This document shows positions 1 to 6,967 of a stretch of 27,414 nucleotides of DNA, one piece after another. The stretch is from JAMQKA01 sp043951865 (GTDB taxonomy: Bacteria > Bacteroidota > Rhodothermia > Balneolales > Balneolaceae): NCBI RefSeq assembly GCF_043951865.1, contig NZ_JBINJF010000038.1, forward strand, positions 1 through 27,414, in the 5' to 3' direction. Every line of letters starts with the position of its first letter. Position 1 is the first letter of the stretch. Made by a program: the position numbers and the translations under genes. The notes below the pieces were generated by a model. It saw only the letters and a list, made by a program, of their open reading frames with translations. It was not told the DNA's origin and ran no database searches.

Positions 1-92
1 ATGTTCGCCTGCGGGTGCTTCTGGTAGATCGGGATGAACTCCGCACCGAAACCCAGCCCGATAATCGCTATGTTTACTTGGTTGTCTGGCAT
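1..92 (-). CDS. Gfo/Idh/MocA-family oxidoreductase, N-terminal fragment
   Basis: Only the first 30 codons are inside the window; the gene starts with ATG at 92 and runs off at base 1. The peptide begins MPDNQVNIAIIGLGFGAEF, a beta strand followed by a GxGxxG-type dinucleotide-binding turn. This is the usual start of NAD(P)-dependent sugar oxidoreductases of the Gfo/Idh/MocA family. The gene begins 16 bases after the stop of the upstream TIM-barrel epimerase/isomerase on the same strand, so it is very likely the third gene of that operon. Family assignment from 30 residues is reasonable but not certain. The substrate cannot be inferred from this piece; the neighbours suggest a sugar or keto-sugar. 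Confidence 0.7.
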   Translation of the reverse strand, partial: MPDNQVNIAIIGLGFGAEFIPIYQKHPQAN

Positions 93-108
93 AATAAAAT
101 ATCTGTTT

Positions 109-960
109 TTATTTAAAGGTTTTTTCTAAGAAAGTAAGTCCTTCCCGGGCCAGCTGATCCTGGTCGTCGGCAAACGGCTTCCAGATACAGACCGCATCGG
201 CCAGCTCCTGGTTGTCGGAGGTAAAACTTTCGATATTCACATATCCCTGGTAATTGATCGCTTCCAGTCCGCGCCGGAAACTCTCCCAGTCGGTCTGTCC
301 CGTGCCCGGCGTGCCCCGGTAATTCTCCGAAACCTGCACATGAATCAGCTTGTCGCCCGCTATCTTGATTGCTTCTTCAAGACTCCGCTCCTCGATACTC
401 ATGTGGAAACCATCCACCATAATTTTGGCGGCGGGATGGCCGATATCCTCTGTCATACGCAGTACATCTTCCGTCGTATTTACCAGATCCGATTCGAAGC
501 GGTTGAGTGGTTCAATTGCAAGCTCCAGTCCCCGCTCGCCCGCTTTTTGGGCCACCTTCCGCAGGTTTTGTACGGCCAGTTCCCACTCGGCCTTCCGGTC
601 TTCGGGCGAAAGCATTCGCGTTTTTCCCACCGCCGAATACATCGGACCCGCTACAAAATCGGTTTCCCAGATTTCACACAAGTCCATCAACGCGCCCAGG
701 TAATCAAAACAGGTTTGGTGATCAGTCGGATCCTTACTTGTCAAATCCCGGCTCGGGCCAAAGGCTCCACAAACCACAGGTTTTAAATCGTATTTCTCAA
801 GTGCCTCTTTGACTCGCTTCCCGTCAATTATCGTGGGATCTTCAACCGGTATCTCAACCACATCGAATCCCATCTCTTTAATTTTGGGAAGGAGGGCTAC
901 AGATTCCGTTTTAAATGGAGAGAGCCACACCCAGGTACTTACACCAAATGATACATCCAC
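109..960 (-). CDS. Sugar epimerase/isomerase, xylose-isomerase-like TIM barrel (tagatose/psicose 3-epimerase type)
   Basis: This 283-residue cytoplasmic protein has the AP-endonuclease-2/xylose-isomerase-like TIM-barrel pattern. Probable divalent-metal ligands are E150 (AIEPLNRFE), D183 (VDGFHM), H207 (IHVQVSENYRGTPG) and E244 (NIESF). This matches the Glu-Asp-His-Glu set of ketose 3-epimerases in the tagatose/psicose epimerase group, and the length is normal for that group. The start is GTG at 960; an in-frame stop lies 15 bases upstream, so no earlier start is possible. It lies 34 bases downstream of the ThuA/dehydrogenase lipoprotein gene and 16 bases upstream of a Gfo/Idh/MocA oxidoreductase, which suggests co-transcription. 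The family also contains inosose isomerases, dehydratases and keto-glycoside-processing enzymes, so the exact reaction is open. Confidence 0.85.
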   Translation of the reverse strand: MDVSFGVSTWVWLSPFKTESVALLPKIKEMGFDVVEIPVEDPTIIDGKRVKEALEKYDLKPVVCGAFGPSRDLTSKDPTDHQTCFDYLGALMDLCEIWETDFVAGPMYSAVGKTRMLSPEDRKAEWELAVQNLRKVAQKAGERGLELAIEPLNRFESDLVNTTEDVLRMTEDIGHPAAKIMVDGFHMSIEERSLEEAIKIAGDKLIHVQVSENYRGTPGTGQTDWESFRRGLEAINYQGYVNIESFTSDNQELADAVCIWKPFADDQDQLAREGLTFLEKTFK

Positions 961-994
961 GATACTGTACTACTTTAAGATTCAAATTACGTGC

Positions 995-3900
995 TTAGTT
1001 TGCAATTACATTCATCACACCCTGCATGGTACGCCAGTGCCCCGGGAACGTACATACGTACGGGTAATCGCCCGGATCTTCCGGAGCGGTAAACGAAAGT
1101 GTTATCGTCTGGTTGGGATTCACCAGGTTGGTGGCGTGGAGCACTTCCGGCATATCGGGCACATACTGCAGGTCGCTGCCTTCGGGATCCGCTGCCAGGT
1201 CATCGGCCGCCTCCCCAACCTTTTGCAGGGCTCCAGGTTCCACAATCAAGAGGTTGTGCTGCATGAAATCGGTATTTTCAAACACGATTTCCACCTGCTG
1301 GCCGGCTTCAACCGAAAACTCTTCGATGTCATATTTTAGCTCGTTGACCACGGCGCTGATCCGGATTGTTTTCACATCTCCCGAGGCCGCCGCGGATTCG
1401 CCCGAAGTATCGCTACTTCCTGACGCTTCCGCCCCGCTTGCCGCCCTGTAGCCTTCCTCATGCTTGCTGGCTGCCAGCTTCAGTGCTTCCGCCAGCCATT
1501 CATCTTCCACCACCTGCTGGTTTTGACTCAGGCTGTAAAGCGCTTTCCCGATCTCGCTGCTCTCGGGCATCTCAATGGTGGACAGGATGGCCGTTCGCTG
1601 TGTATGAGCGTCCTGATCCTGCAGCACCCCGGATCCAAGAATGGCTGCATTCGCCTTTTCGATTCGCGGCAGGGCTTCTATCGCCGCCTTTCGCACGCCC
1701 GCCGCAGGATGCTCCAGGGCTTCTATCGCCACCTGGAGGGCCTCCTCATTTTGCCCGTCGAGGGCTCCAAGCCCGTGCATGGTCCACAAGGCGTGTTGAG
1801 CAGCGGTATTCAGGCCAAGGGCATCTACTTCAGTATTTCGAATCTGCCCGTACAGCTCATCCAGCACATCAGTCTCCCCGCGCTCCACCAGCAGCCGCTG
1901 TGCGGTGAGTCGCCAGAACATATTATCGTGTCCGAGAGCCTCAACCAACGCGCCCGGGTCTTCTTTGCTGAGGCTGATGGTATTGGTGTGCTCGGCCCCG
2001 TTGTAGGTAAGGCGGTAAATGCGCCCGTGGGTTCGATCCCTAAGCGGATTTATGTGTGCATTTCCCGCGCCGTTTTCAGCATCCCAGCCGGCGCTCTCTT
2101 CGGTGGGAGTGGGATTATGCTGGATCATGAAGTTATACCAGTCAAGAATCCAGAGCGCCCCGTCGGGACCCACTTTCGCCTGGACGGGGGAGACCCACTC
2201 ATCACGGCTGGCCAGGATATTCCACCCATCTTTTTCGGTGTAACCAGCCCCATCTTCCTCAATCACGGCGCGATGCAGCAGGTTCCCGGTCGGTTCGCTG
2301 ACAAACGCCACCCGGTTCCAGTATTCCTCCGGAAACTCTCTTGCCGTATAAAACTTAAATCCCGAAGCGGCCGTAAATCCACCGTGCACATCCACCTGGC
2401 GGTAATCGCGCGTGATCGGGTGCATGGCGTAGTGGCCGTCAATCTTCTTGCGGCCCGCGCTCCACTGCTGTCGCTCGGTGCCTTCCGGCCATTCATATTC
2501 CTGGTAATAGCGCTGTGGAATGCCCATGTACACCACATGCTCGTTGTTGGCTGTAGAGCCAAACACCTCAAAAGTTTCGTTGAATCCCAGTCCCCATGTA
2601 TTGTTGGAGGTGGCTGTCAAAAATTCGAAATCCAGGTTTTCAAAGTCAGTATTAAACCGGTAAAATCCCTGGCGGAATTCATATTCCTCTCCGCCGATGG
2701 TCCCTTCAAAGCCGGAATACCCGACCGTGCCCCAGATCTGGTTATCATACCCGTACTGCAGGTGAGAGGGCCCCGCGTGCGTGTCGAACGTACCCCAACC
2801 GCTGATAACCTTCTCCCGCGTGTCGGCTTTGTCATCCCCGTCGGTGTCCTTTAAAAACAGGAAATCCGGTGCCTGTGAGACCAGCACCCCGCCGTTGACC
2901 AGCGTAAGGCTGGTGGGAATATTCAGGTTCTCTGCAAAAATGGTGGTTTTGTCGGCCCGACCGTCGCCGTCGGTATCTTCGAGAATTTTAATACGGTCAT
3001 CTCCGACTCCATCCTCCTCGCGCACCGTATTGGGGTAATCGACCGTCTCGATTACCCACAGGCGGCCCTGGGCGTCCCACGTCATGTCGATGGGATTGAT
3101 GACATCCGGTTCCGCGGCAAACAGCTCCAGCTCATAACCGACCGGAACCTGTGTTAATTTTTGTGATTCCTCCGGACTCAGCGGCAGTTGGTACTGGGGC
3201 GGTGGATCCTGCTGGCGATAGTTCGGGATCTCCTCCCGTTCCTCATAAATCAACTCCGGGATCGTTGCGGCAAACGCCTCCCAGTCTTCCCGCACCTGGT
3301 CGCTGACCGACCAGATAATGCCCTCTTTCAGCAATTCCTGAAACCCGGCTTTTGACCATGTGCGCTCATCGTGCCCGTAGGCGGTATAAAAAACTTTGCC
3401 CTCCCCGTGTGTGCGGGTCCAGGTCCACGGTTCCTCCTCCCGCTGCATCAGCACCGTGCGGTCCTCGTTATGCATGTGGTGGACGTAGGTTTCATCCCAG
3501 GTCTCAAACTCGGAGAGACTGTCGGTAACCGGATGATCCCGGTTTACAATATCGGCGGTAAACGTGCCGGTCTCGTGCTCCAAAAACTGCGCGCCGACCA
3601 GCTCTATGAACGCCTCGGAGTTTCGGAAACAGAAACTGGCCGAATGGATGGGCAAAAATCCCCGGCCGCTTTCCACAAAGTCCAACAGCGCCTGCTCCTG
3701 TGAGGTGGTGATTGAGTCGTGGTTGGCATATAACATCAGGGCGTCATACTTGGCCAAGTTTGGCCCGTTCAGGTCTGCCGGATCTTCAGTATAGCTAAAG
3801 TGGATACCGTCGTCGGCCAGCGCCGAAGCAAGAATCGGCATATAGGCCTCCGAGTTGTGGTGCTCACTGTCGTGACCTAAAAACAGCACCTGGATGGGAC

Positions 3901-4006
3901 CCGGCCCGTCATCGACAACAACATCGATTTCCTGTTCAGAAGATTCGCAACCGGCAAAAACCAGTCCAATCACAGTGAGCAACAAGCATTCTTTTAATAC
4001 ACGCAT
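995..4006 (-). CDS. Lipoprotein: ThuA domain, PQQ-dehydrogenase-like propeller, HEAT-like repeats, C-terminal cupredoxin
   Basis: The protein has 1003 residues. I chose ATG at 4006 because it gives a lipoprotein signal (MRVLKECLLLTVIGLVFAGC, lipobox LVFAGC, acylated Cys20) with AAGG eight bases upstream; the frame is open further but unconvincing. Residues about 38-235 form a ThuA (trehalose-utilisation, class I amidotransferase-like) domain. Residues about 285-670 resemble the membrane-bound dehydrogenase domain of planctomycete-type proteins, related to PQQ glucose/sorbosone dehydrogenases. Two calcium-type motifs occur there, DTDGDGRAD (344-352) and DTDGDDKAD (387-395). Residues about 685-850 look like HEAT repeats. 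A Ser/Ala/Gly linker leads to a blue-copper domain (880-1003) with ligands H917, C985, H990 and M994. No CxxCH heme motif was found, although relatives usually carry one. It probably oxidises sugars at the cell envelope. It heads the operon with the downstream epimerase and oxidoreductase genes. Confidence 0.85.
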   Translation of the reverse strand: MRVLKECLLLTVIGLVFAGCESSEQEIDVVVDDGPGPIQVLFLGHDSEHHNSEAYMPILASALADDGIHFSYTEDPADLNGPNLAKYDALMLYANHDSITTSQEQALLDFVESGRGFLPIHSASFCFRNSEAFIELVGAQFLEHETGTFTADIVNRDHPVTDSLSEFETWDETYVHHMHNEDRTVLMQREEEPWTWTRTHGEGKVFYTAYGHDERTWSKAGFQELLKEGIIWSVSDQVREDWEAFAATIPELIYEEREEIPNYRQQDPPPQYQLPLSPEESQKLTQVPVGYELELFAAEPDVINPIDMTWDAQGRLWVIETVDYPNTVREEDGVGDDRIKILEDTDGDGRADKTTIFAENLNIPTSLTLVNGGVLVSQAPDFLFLKDTDGDDKADTREKVISGWGTFDTHAGPSHLQYGYDNQIWGTVGYSGFEGTIGGEEYEFRQGFYRFNTDFENLDFEFLTATSNNTWGLGFNETFEVFGSTANNEHVVYMGIPQRYYQEYEWPEGTERQQWSAGRKKIDGHYAMHPITRDYRQVDVHGGFTAASGFKFYTAREFPEEYWNRVAFVSEPTGNLLHRAVIEEDGAGYTEKDGWNILASRDEWVSPVQAKVGPDGALWILDWYNFMIQHNPTPTEESAGWDAENGAGNAHINPLRDRTHGRIYRLTYNGAEHTNTISLSKEDPGALVEALGHDNMFWRLTAQRLLVERGETDVLDELYGQIRNTEVDALGLNTAAQHALWTMHGLGALDGQNEEALQVAIEALEHPAAGVRKAAIEALPRIEKANAAILGSGVLQDQDAHTQRTAILSTIEMPESSEIGKALYSLSQNQQVVEDEWLAEALKLAASKHEEGYRAASGAEASGSSDTSGESAAASGDVKTIRISAVVNELKYDIEEFSVEAGQQVEIVFENTDFMQHNLLIVEPGALQKVGEAADDLAADPEGSDLQYVPDMPEVLHATNLVNPNQTITLSFTAPEDPGDYPYVCTFPGHWRTMQGVMNVIAN

Positions 4007-4442
4007 ATTGATAGCCTTATTTATCGTTTGAAAATTACGTACTGAGGCTGGATGAAGCAGAATCCCATATCCCTTATCAATCCCAGCGATTATTAAGTGT
4101 AAAAAGAACATATATAACCTGCAACGAGAGAAAACACAAATTCTGACCCGCCCCCGTACATCATGATTTACACATTTTAACGTATATAATACTGGATGAC
4201 CGGGCCTGTTTGCACCTCAAAACAAAACAGCGAACGCTCGATTGAGATCATCCAAATACATTATGCAGGAGAGCCTGTGCAGTCTGGAGCATGCTAATTT
4301 ACAATATATACTACCGGAAACATACAGTTTGCAAGAGCTGGCCCCGGATCCTGCTTTGTATGAATCAGCTTGGTAGTGTAAAAGACAGGCTGACACTGTG
4401 AAAAACATGAATTCTGGTTTCAGTCCGAACAGACCCGGAATC
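4007..4442. other. Intergenic stretch upstream of the ThuA lipoprotein gene
   Basis: These 436 bases are AT-rich and hold no convincing gene. The frame of the ThuA gene stays open to 4111, but the lipobox argues that translation starts at 4006, so 4007 onwards is its leader and probable promoter region. A frame at 4217-4519 on the minus strand overlaps the end of the neighbouring membrane-protein gene and reads like noise (Cys/Leu/Ser rich). No tRNA, strong terminator or clear promoter consensus was recognised. Confidence 0.5.
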
Positions 4443-4877
4443 TTACCCGCAGGACTGCCCGCCCGTGGAGATAATATATCCAAAACAACAGGCAAACACC
4501 GTATATGCCACGGCTGCAATTACTATTATTGCGGAATGACTTTCCAGGATCAGCCGTTTAAGCAGCATGACAGCAACAACTGCAAAATGAAAAAAATTAC
4601 CCAGTGCCACCGGGCGGCTGTAGATACCCCCGATTATATTACCCCGTGCCATCCAGTTGAGTATGGCAAATCCGAGGTACATCGCACCCGCTGCTTTTAC
4701 GAATAAAACCTCTACCCCTTCGGGCGGGGTCCCGTAGTATTCCAGAATTTCCGGGGCAAAAAAGGAGGTCGGCACTCCCAGTACTCCCAGGAACAGGGCA
4801 CTTGAGGTCATGACGAGCTTTGTGTTCAGAAGGCCTGCGCTACTCTCTTCTCCATCAGTGGATTTTTCCTGACTCAT
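4443..4877 (-). CDS. Small four-helix integral membrane protein, unknown function
   Basis: The protein has 144 residues from ATG at 4877 (MSQEKSTDGEE). A GTG eight codons further upstream (4901) is possible, but neither start has a clear ribosome-binding site, so I prefer ATG. After a charged N terminus of about 20 residues there are four hydrophobic segments, roughly at 22-42, 58-76, 93-108 and 115-136. Between helices two and three is a short loop containing NWMARGNIIGGIYSRPVALG, the most distinctive part. I recognise no characterised family and no catalytic motif; it resembles small hypothetical membrane proteins common in Bacteroidota. It stands alone between the ThuA operon and the NarL-type regulator, both on the same strand but separated from it by non-coding DNA. 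Confidence 0.65.
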   Translation of the reverse strand: MSQEKSTDGEESSAGLLNTKLVMTSSALFLGVLGVPTSFFAPEILEYYGTPPEGVEVLFVKAAGAMYLGFAILNWMARGNIIGGIYSRPVALGNFFHFAVVAVMLLKRLILESHSAIIVIAAVAYTVFACCFGYIISTGGQSCG

Positions 4878-4971
4878 GGTTGAAAGATAGTTTTCGTTCA
4901 CATTGACAACTCAAACACGCAGTATACGCGATATTTGAGGCTCAATGTTACACCGGCTTTCTCTTGGGAAA

Positions 4972-5619
4972 CTACCCGTCGTTTTCGATCAGGTGCTGGT
5001 CGAGCACGTAGTGCCTGATCGCAATATTTGATTTAAGGCCCATCTTCTCCATCACTCGCGACCGGTAGGTATATATGGTTCGCACGCTTACCGAAAGTTC
5101 ATCGGCAATTTCCTGCATGTCAAAGCCCTCTGCTATCATTTTCATCACCTTTAATTCCTTATCGGATAGCCGCTGTTTTCGAACATTCAGGTTGATCATG
5201 TGAATATCATCCGAGAGCTTTTTGGCCACCTCCTTGCTTATAAAGTTCTCCTTTTGACTTACCAGCATATCAACGGCGGCCGCCAGCACGGTATCGAGAT
5301 TACTGACCTCGAGGTACCCCATGGCTCCGGCCTTGATAATCTCAGCAACCATATCGTCGTCAAAGCCGGATCCCACTGCAAGGATGGGAAGTCCCAGGAA
5401 GGAGTAGGTAACCTGGTACAAGGCGTCCAGTTTGGGCATGCCACCGGCCCCCACGTGCTGGATAATAATATTGGGCAGCTCCTGCTCCAGCATCCCCATC
5501 AACTCAGAAGTGGTTCGCACCCCTCCCAATACATTTGTCTGCAGCGGTCCCTCCATCATTAGTTTTCGTATCTTCTCGTTAATCAGTATATCCTCAGCAC
5601 TGACAATAATTTTAATCAT
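4972..5619 (-). CDS. NarL/LuxR-type response regulator with degenerate receiver domain
   Basis: The 215-residue protein has a receiver-like N-terminal domain (about 1-120) and a LuxR-type helix-turn-helix (about 150-212). The output domain is canonical, from LSDKELKVMKMIAEG through QEIADELSVSVRTIYTYRSRVMEKMGL, so DNA binding is expected. The receiver keeps the overall alternating pattern but has lost its phosphorylation chemistry. The strand that should end in the acceptor Asp reads IIIQHVG (51-57), the conserved Lys position reads GYLEVS (E104), and the N-terminal acidic pair is reduced to E9-D10. It therefore probably acts as a phosphorylation-independent, perhaps ligand- or partner-controlled regulator. 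No histidine kinase lies next to it. The start is ATG at 5619. About 500 non-coding bases precede it. Confidence 0.85.
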   Translation of the reverse strand: MIKIIVSAEDILINEKIRKLMMEGPLQTNVLGGVRTTSELMGMLEQELPNIIIQHVGAGGMPKLDALYQVTYSFLGLPILAVGSGFDDDMVAEIIKAGAMGYLEVSNLDTVLAAAVDMLVSQKENFISKEVAKKLSDDIHMINLNVRKQRLSDKELKVMKMIAEGFDMQEIADELSVSVRTIYTYRSRVMEKMGLKSNIAIRHYVLDQHLIENDG

Positions 5620-6024
5620 TCTATATACCTACCTCTCTGCCACAATTTTAGTTACTTGGCGTTCTTGATTTAAGCCTTTTATTAGAAAGCGAGGAGGATT
5701 AAATTTTGGCTCCCTGTATGTCTCTCTTTTACTATAAAAGGGAAGTCTCTCCGTGCGTAATCATCGCATAACAATTTATGTATAAATAATTGATTTAATT
5801 CATTTTATAAAATTTTCTAATGCTTTTTTATCGCCTTCCAGCCAGTTCGTTTTTACCTCCTGTATGTTTCTGAAAATCAACTTTTGCAGACCCTTTTCCC
5901 CGTGACGGCCAGCAGAGATCAGGTACCGGTTTTAGGAGTTCGTTATTGGTATAATCAAATAACGAAACTACGCCTTCGCTTCGTTTGTCGGGGCAGAAGG
6001 AGAATTATGAATGTATATTTAGGG

Positions 6025-6051
6025 ATGATGAATTTCGAAGGGAGTGCCGGA
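6025..6051 (+). repeat. Intergenic repeat B, copy 1 (TTCGAAGG core)
   Basis: ATGATGAATTTCGAAGG at 6025-6041 recurs exactly, in inverse orientation, at 27299-27315. It continues GAGTGCCGGAA. A looser second copy lies about 80 bases downstream. All copies are outside genes. Confidence 0.5.
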
Positions 6052-6105
6052 ATGGAGAACACGGGTCCTTTCCCCTTGTGGCAGTTATGATTGAAAAGCG
6101 GGAAG

Positions 6106-6130
6106 TGAGATTCGAAGGGGGGAGTCGGAA
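6106..6130 (+). repeat. Intergenic repeat B, copy 2 (degenerate)
   Basis: ATTCGAAGGGG followed by GGAGTCGGAA mirrors copy 1 (TTCGAAGG then GAGTGCCGGAA) with small insertions. It ends directly at the 3' end of the glucokinase gene. Confidence 0.4.
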
Positions 6131-6132
6131 CC

Positions 6133-6894
6133 TTATTGATACTGAAGGTGGGCCTCTTCGCCGGATGCCACGATAGCAGCCCCCACGATACTGGCATCAT
6201 TCATAAAACCCGCCGCTTTGAATGCGGTATTTATTTTGATATAGGGGAAGGTTTTGTCAGCCTTGCGACTCAGCTGTCCGCCTAGAATAAAAAGATCGGG
6301 GTGAAAAATGGTCTCAAGGACTTCCAAAACCTCCTGCAGCCGTTTGCCCCATGTCTTTTTTCGGATACCCTCCTCTTTGCGGGTTCTGTTTGAGGCATGT
6401 TTTTCAATAGTGGCGCCCCCTATCTCAATAAGGCCCAGTTCCGTATTGGGCACCAGCAGTCCATCCCGGAAAAGGGACGACCCGATGCCTGTCCCCACGG
6501 TTAATACAATAACAGTGCCGTCATGGTGATTTTTCCCCGAACCAAAACGCATTTCGGCGATTCCGGTGGCATCGGTATCGTTAATCACAGAGACCGGATT
6601 ATCGGTAATCTCGGAAAAGAGTTGAGTGGCATCGGCATCGGTCCATGAGTCGTCGATACGTTTTGCCGATAGTACGACTCCCCGATTGACCGCAGCCGGG
6701 AAGGCGCATCCAACCGGTCCCTTCCATTTAAAATGTTTATTTACCACATCATGAAGGCGTGCAAGTATTTTATGGGGCGCCGTTTCATCCAGCGGAGGGG
6801 TACTGTAACGGTCGGATATCAGCTCGCCTTTCTCGGTATCGACGATACACCCCTTGATGCCGTAACTGCCTATGTCGATACCCAGTACGTCCAT
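6133..6894 (-). CDS. ppgK: Polyphosphate-type glucokinase, ROK family
   Basis: The 253-residue cytoplasmic protein starts with ATG at 6894 and begins MDVLGIDIGSYGIKG, the phosphate-1 motif of the ASKHA fold. Catalytic Asp lies in VINDTDATG (about 104-112). A glycine-rich ATP/phosphate motif, LTVGTGIGSSLF, follows, then NTELG and a basic ASNRTRKEEG stretch. The C-terminal part carries a lobe of the type FHPDLFILGGQLSRKAD. The ROK zinc motif (CxCGxxGC) is absent, as in strictly polyphosphate-dependent glucokinases, and the length agrees. The expected role is phosphorylation of glucose to glucose-6-phosphate with polyphosphate and possibly ATP. The gene lies about 70 bases downstream of secA on the same strand, with a repeat element between, so co-transcription is uncertain. 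Confidence 0.85.
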   Translation of the reverse strand: MDVLGIDIGSYGIKGCIVDTEKGELISDRYSTPPLDETAPHKILARLHDVVNKHFKWKGPVGCAFPAAVNRGVVLSAKRIDDSWTDADATQLFSEITDNPVSVINDTDATGIAEMRFGSGKNHHDGTVIVLTVGTGIGSSLFRDGLLVPNTELGLIEIGGATIEKHASNRTRKEEGIRKKTWGKRLQEVLEVLETIFHPDLFILGGQLSRKADKTFPYIKINTAFKAAGFMNDASIVGAAIVASGEEAHLQYQ

Positions 6895-6903
6895 CCCATT
6901 TGA

Positions 6904-6967
6904 TTATTGGTTAATTAGTTATTGGTTACTGGGAATGACGAATCCACAAATAACCGATAACCAACAA
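6904..6967 (-). repeat. Post-stop repeat A, copy 1 (downstream of secA)
   Basis: AATTAGTTATTGGT (6913-6926) and TCCACAAATAA (6943-6953) both recur exactly in the second copy at 27141-27210. In the secA transcript, GTTATCGGTTA (6961-6951) can pair with TAACCAATAAC (6928-6918) with one mismatch. The element begins right at the secA stop codon. No T-tract follows, so it is not an ordinary intrinsic terminator. Confidence 0.55.

Larger units (their letters stand above)
5620..6132. other. Repeat-bearing intergenic stretch between glucokinase and regulator genes
   Basis: These 513 bases contain no gene I can support. Bases 5620-5810 are strongly AT-rich and probably include the promoter of the regulator gene. 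At 5939-5966 TTCGTTATT pairs with AATAACGAA, and AACGAA (5961-5966) can pair instead with TTCGTT (5980-5985). Copies of a TTCGAAGG-centred repeat lie at 6025-6051 and 6106-6130. On the minus strand, 5800-5931 is open and reads like protein (ending WLEGDKKALENFIK) but has no ATG; it may be a gene remnant or chance. Confidence 0.5.

Noticed and set aside
1460..2854. 464-codon plus-strand open frame
   Set aside because: Antisense shadow of the dehydrogenase lipoprotein, which has clear domains and a lipobox.
995..4006. Cytochrome c domain in the dehydrogenase lipoprotein
   Set aside because: No CxxCH motif is present; the C-terminal Cys belongs to a cupredoxin ligand set.
4007..4111. 35-residue N-terminal extension of the ThuA lipoprotein
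   Set aside because: The internal ATG at 4006 gives a textbook lipoprotein signal; the extension would bury it.
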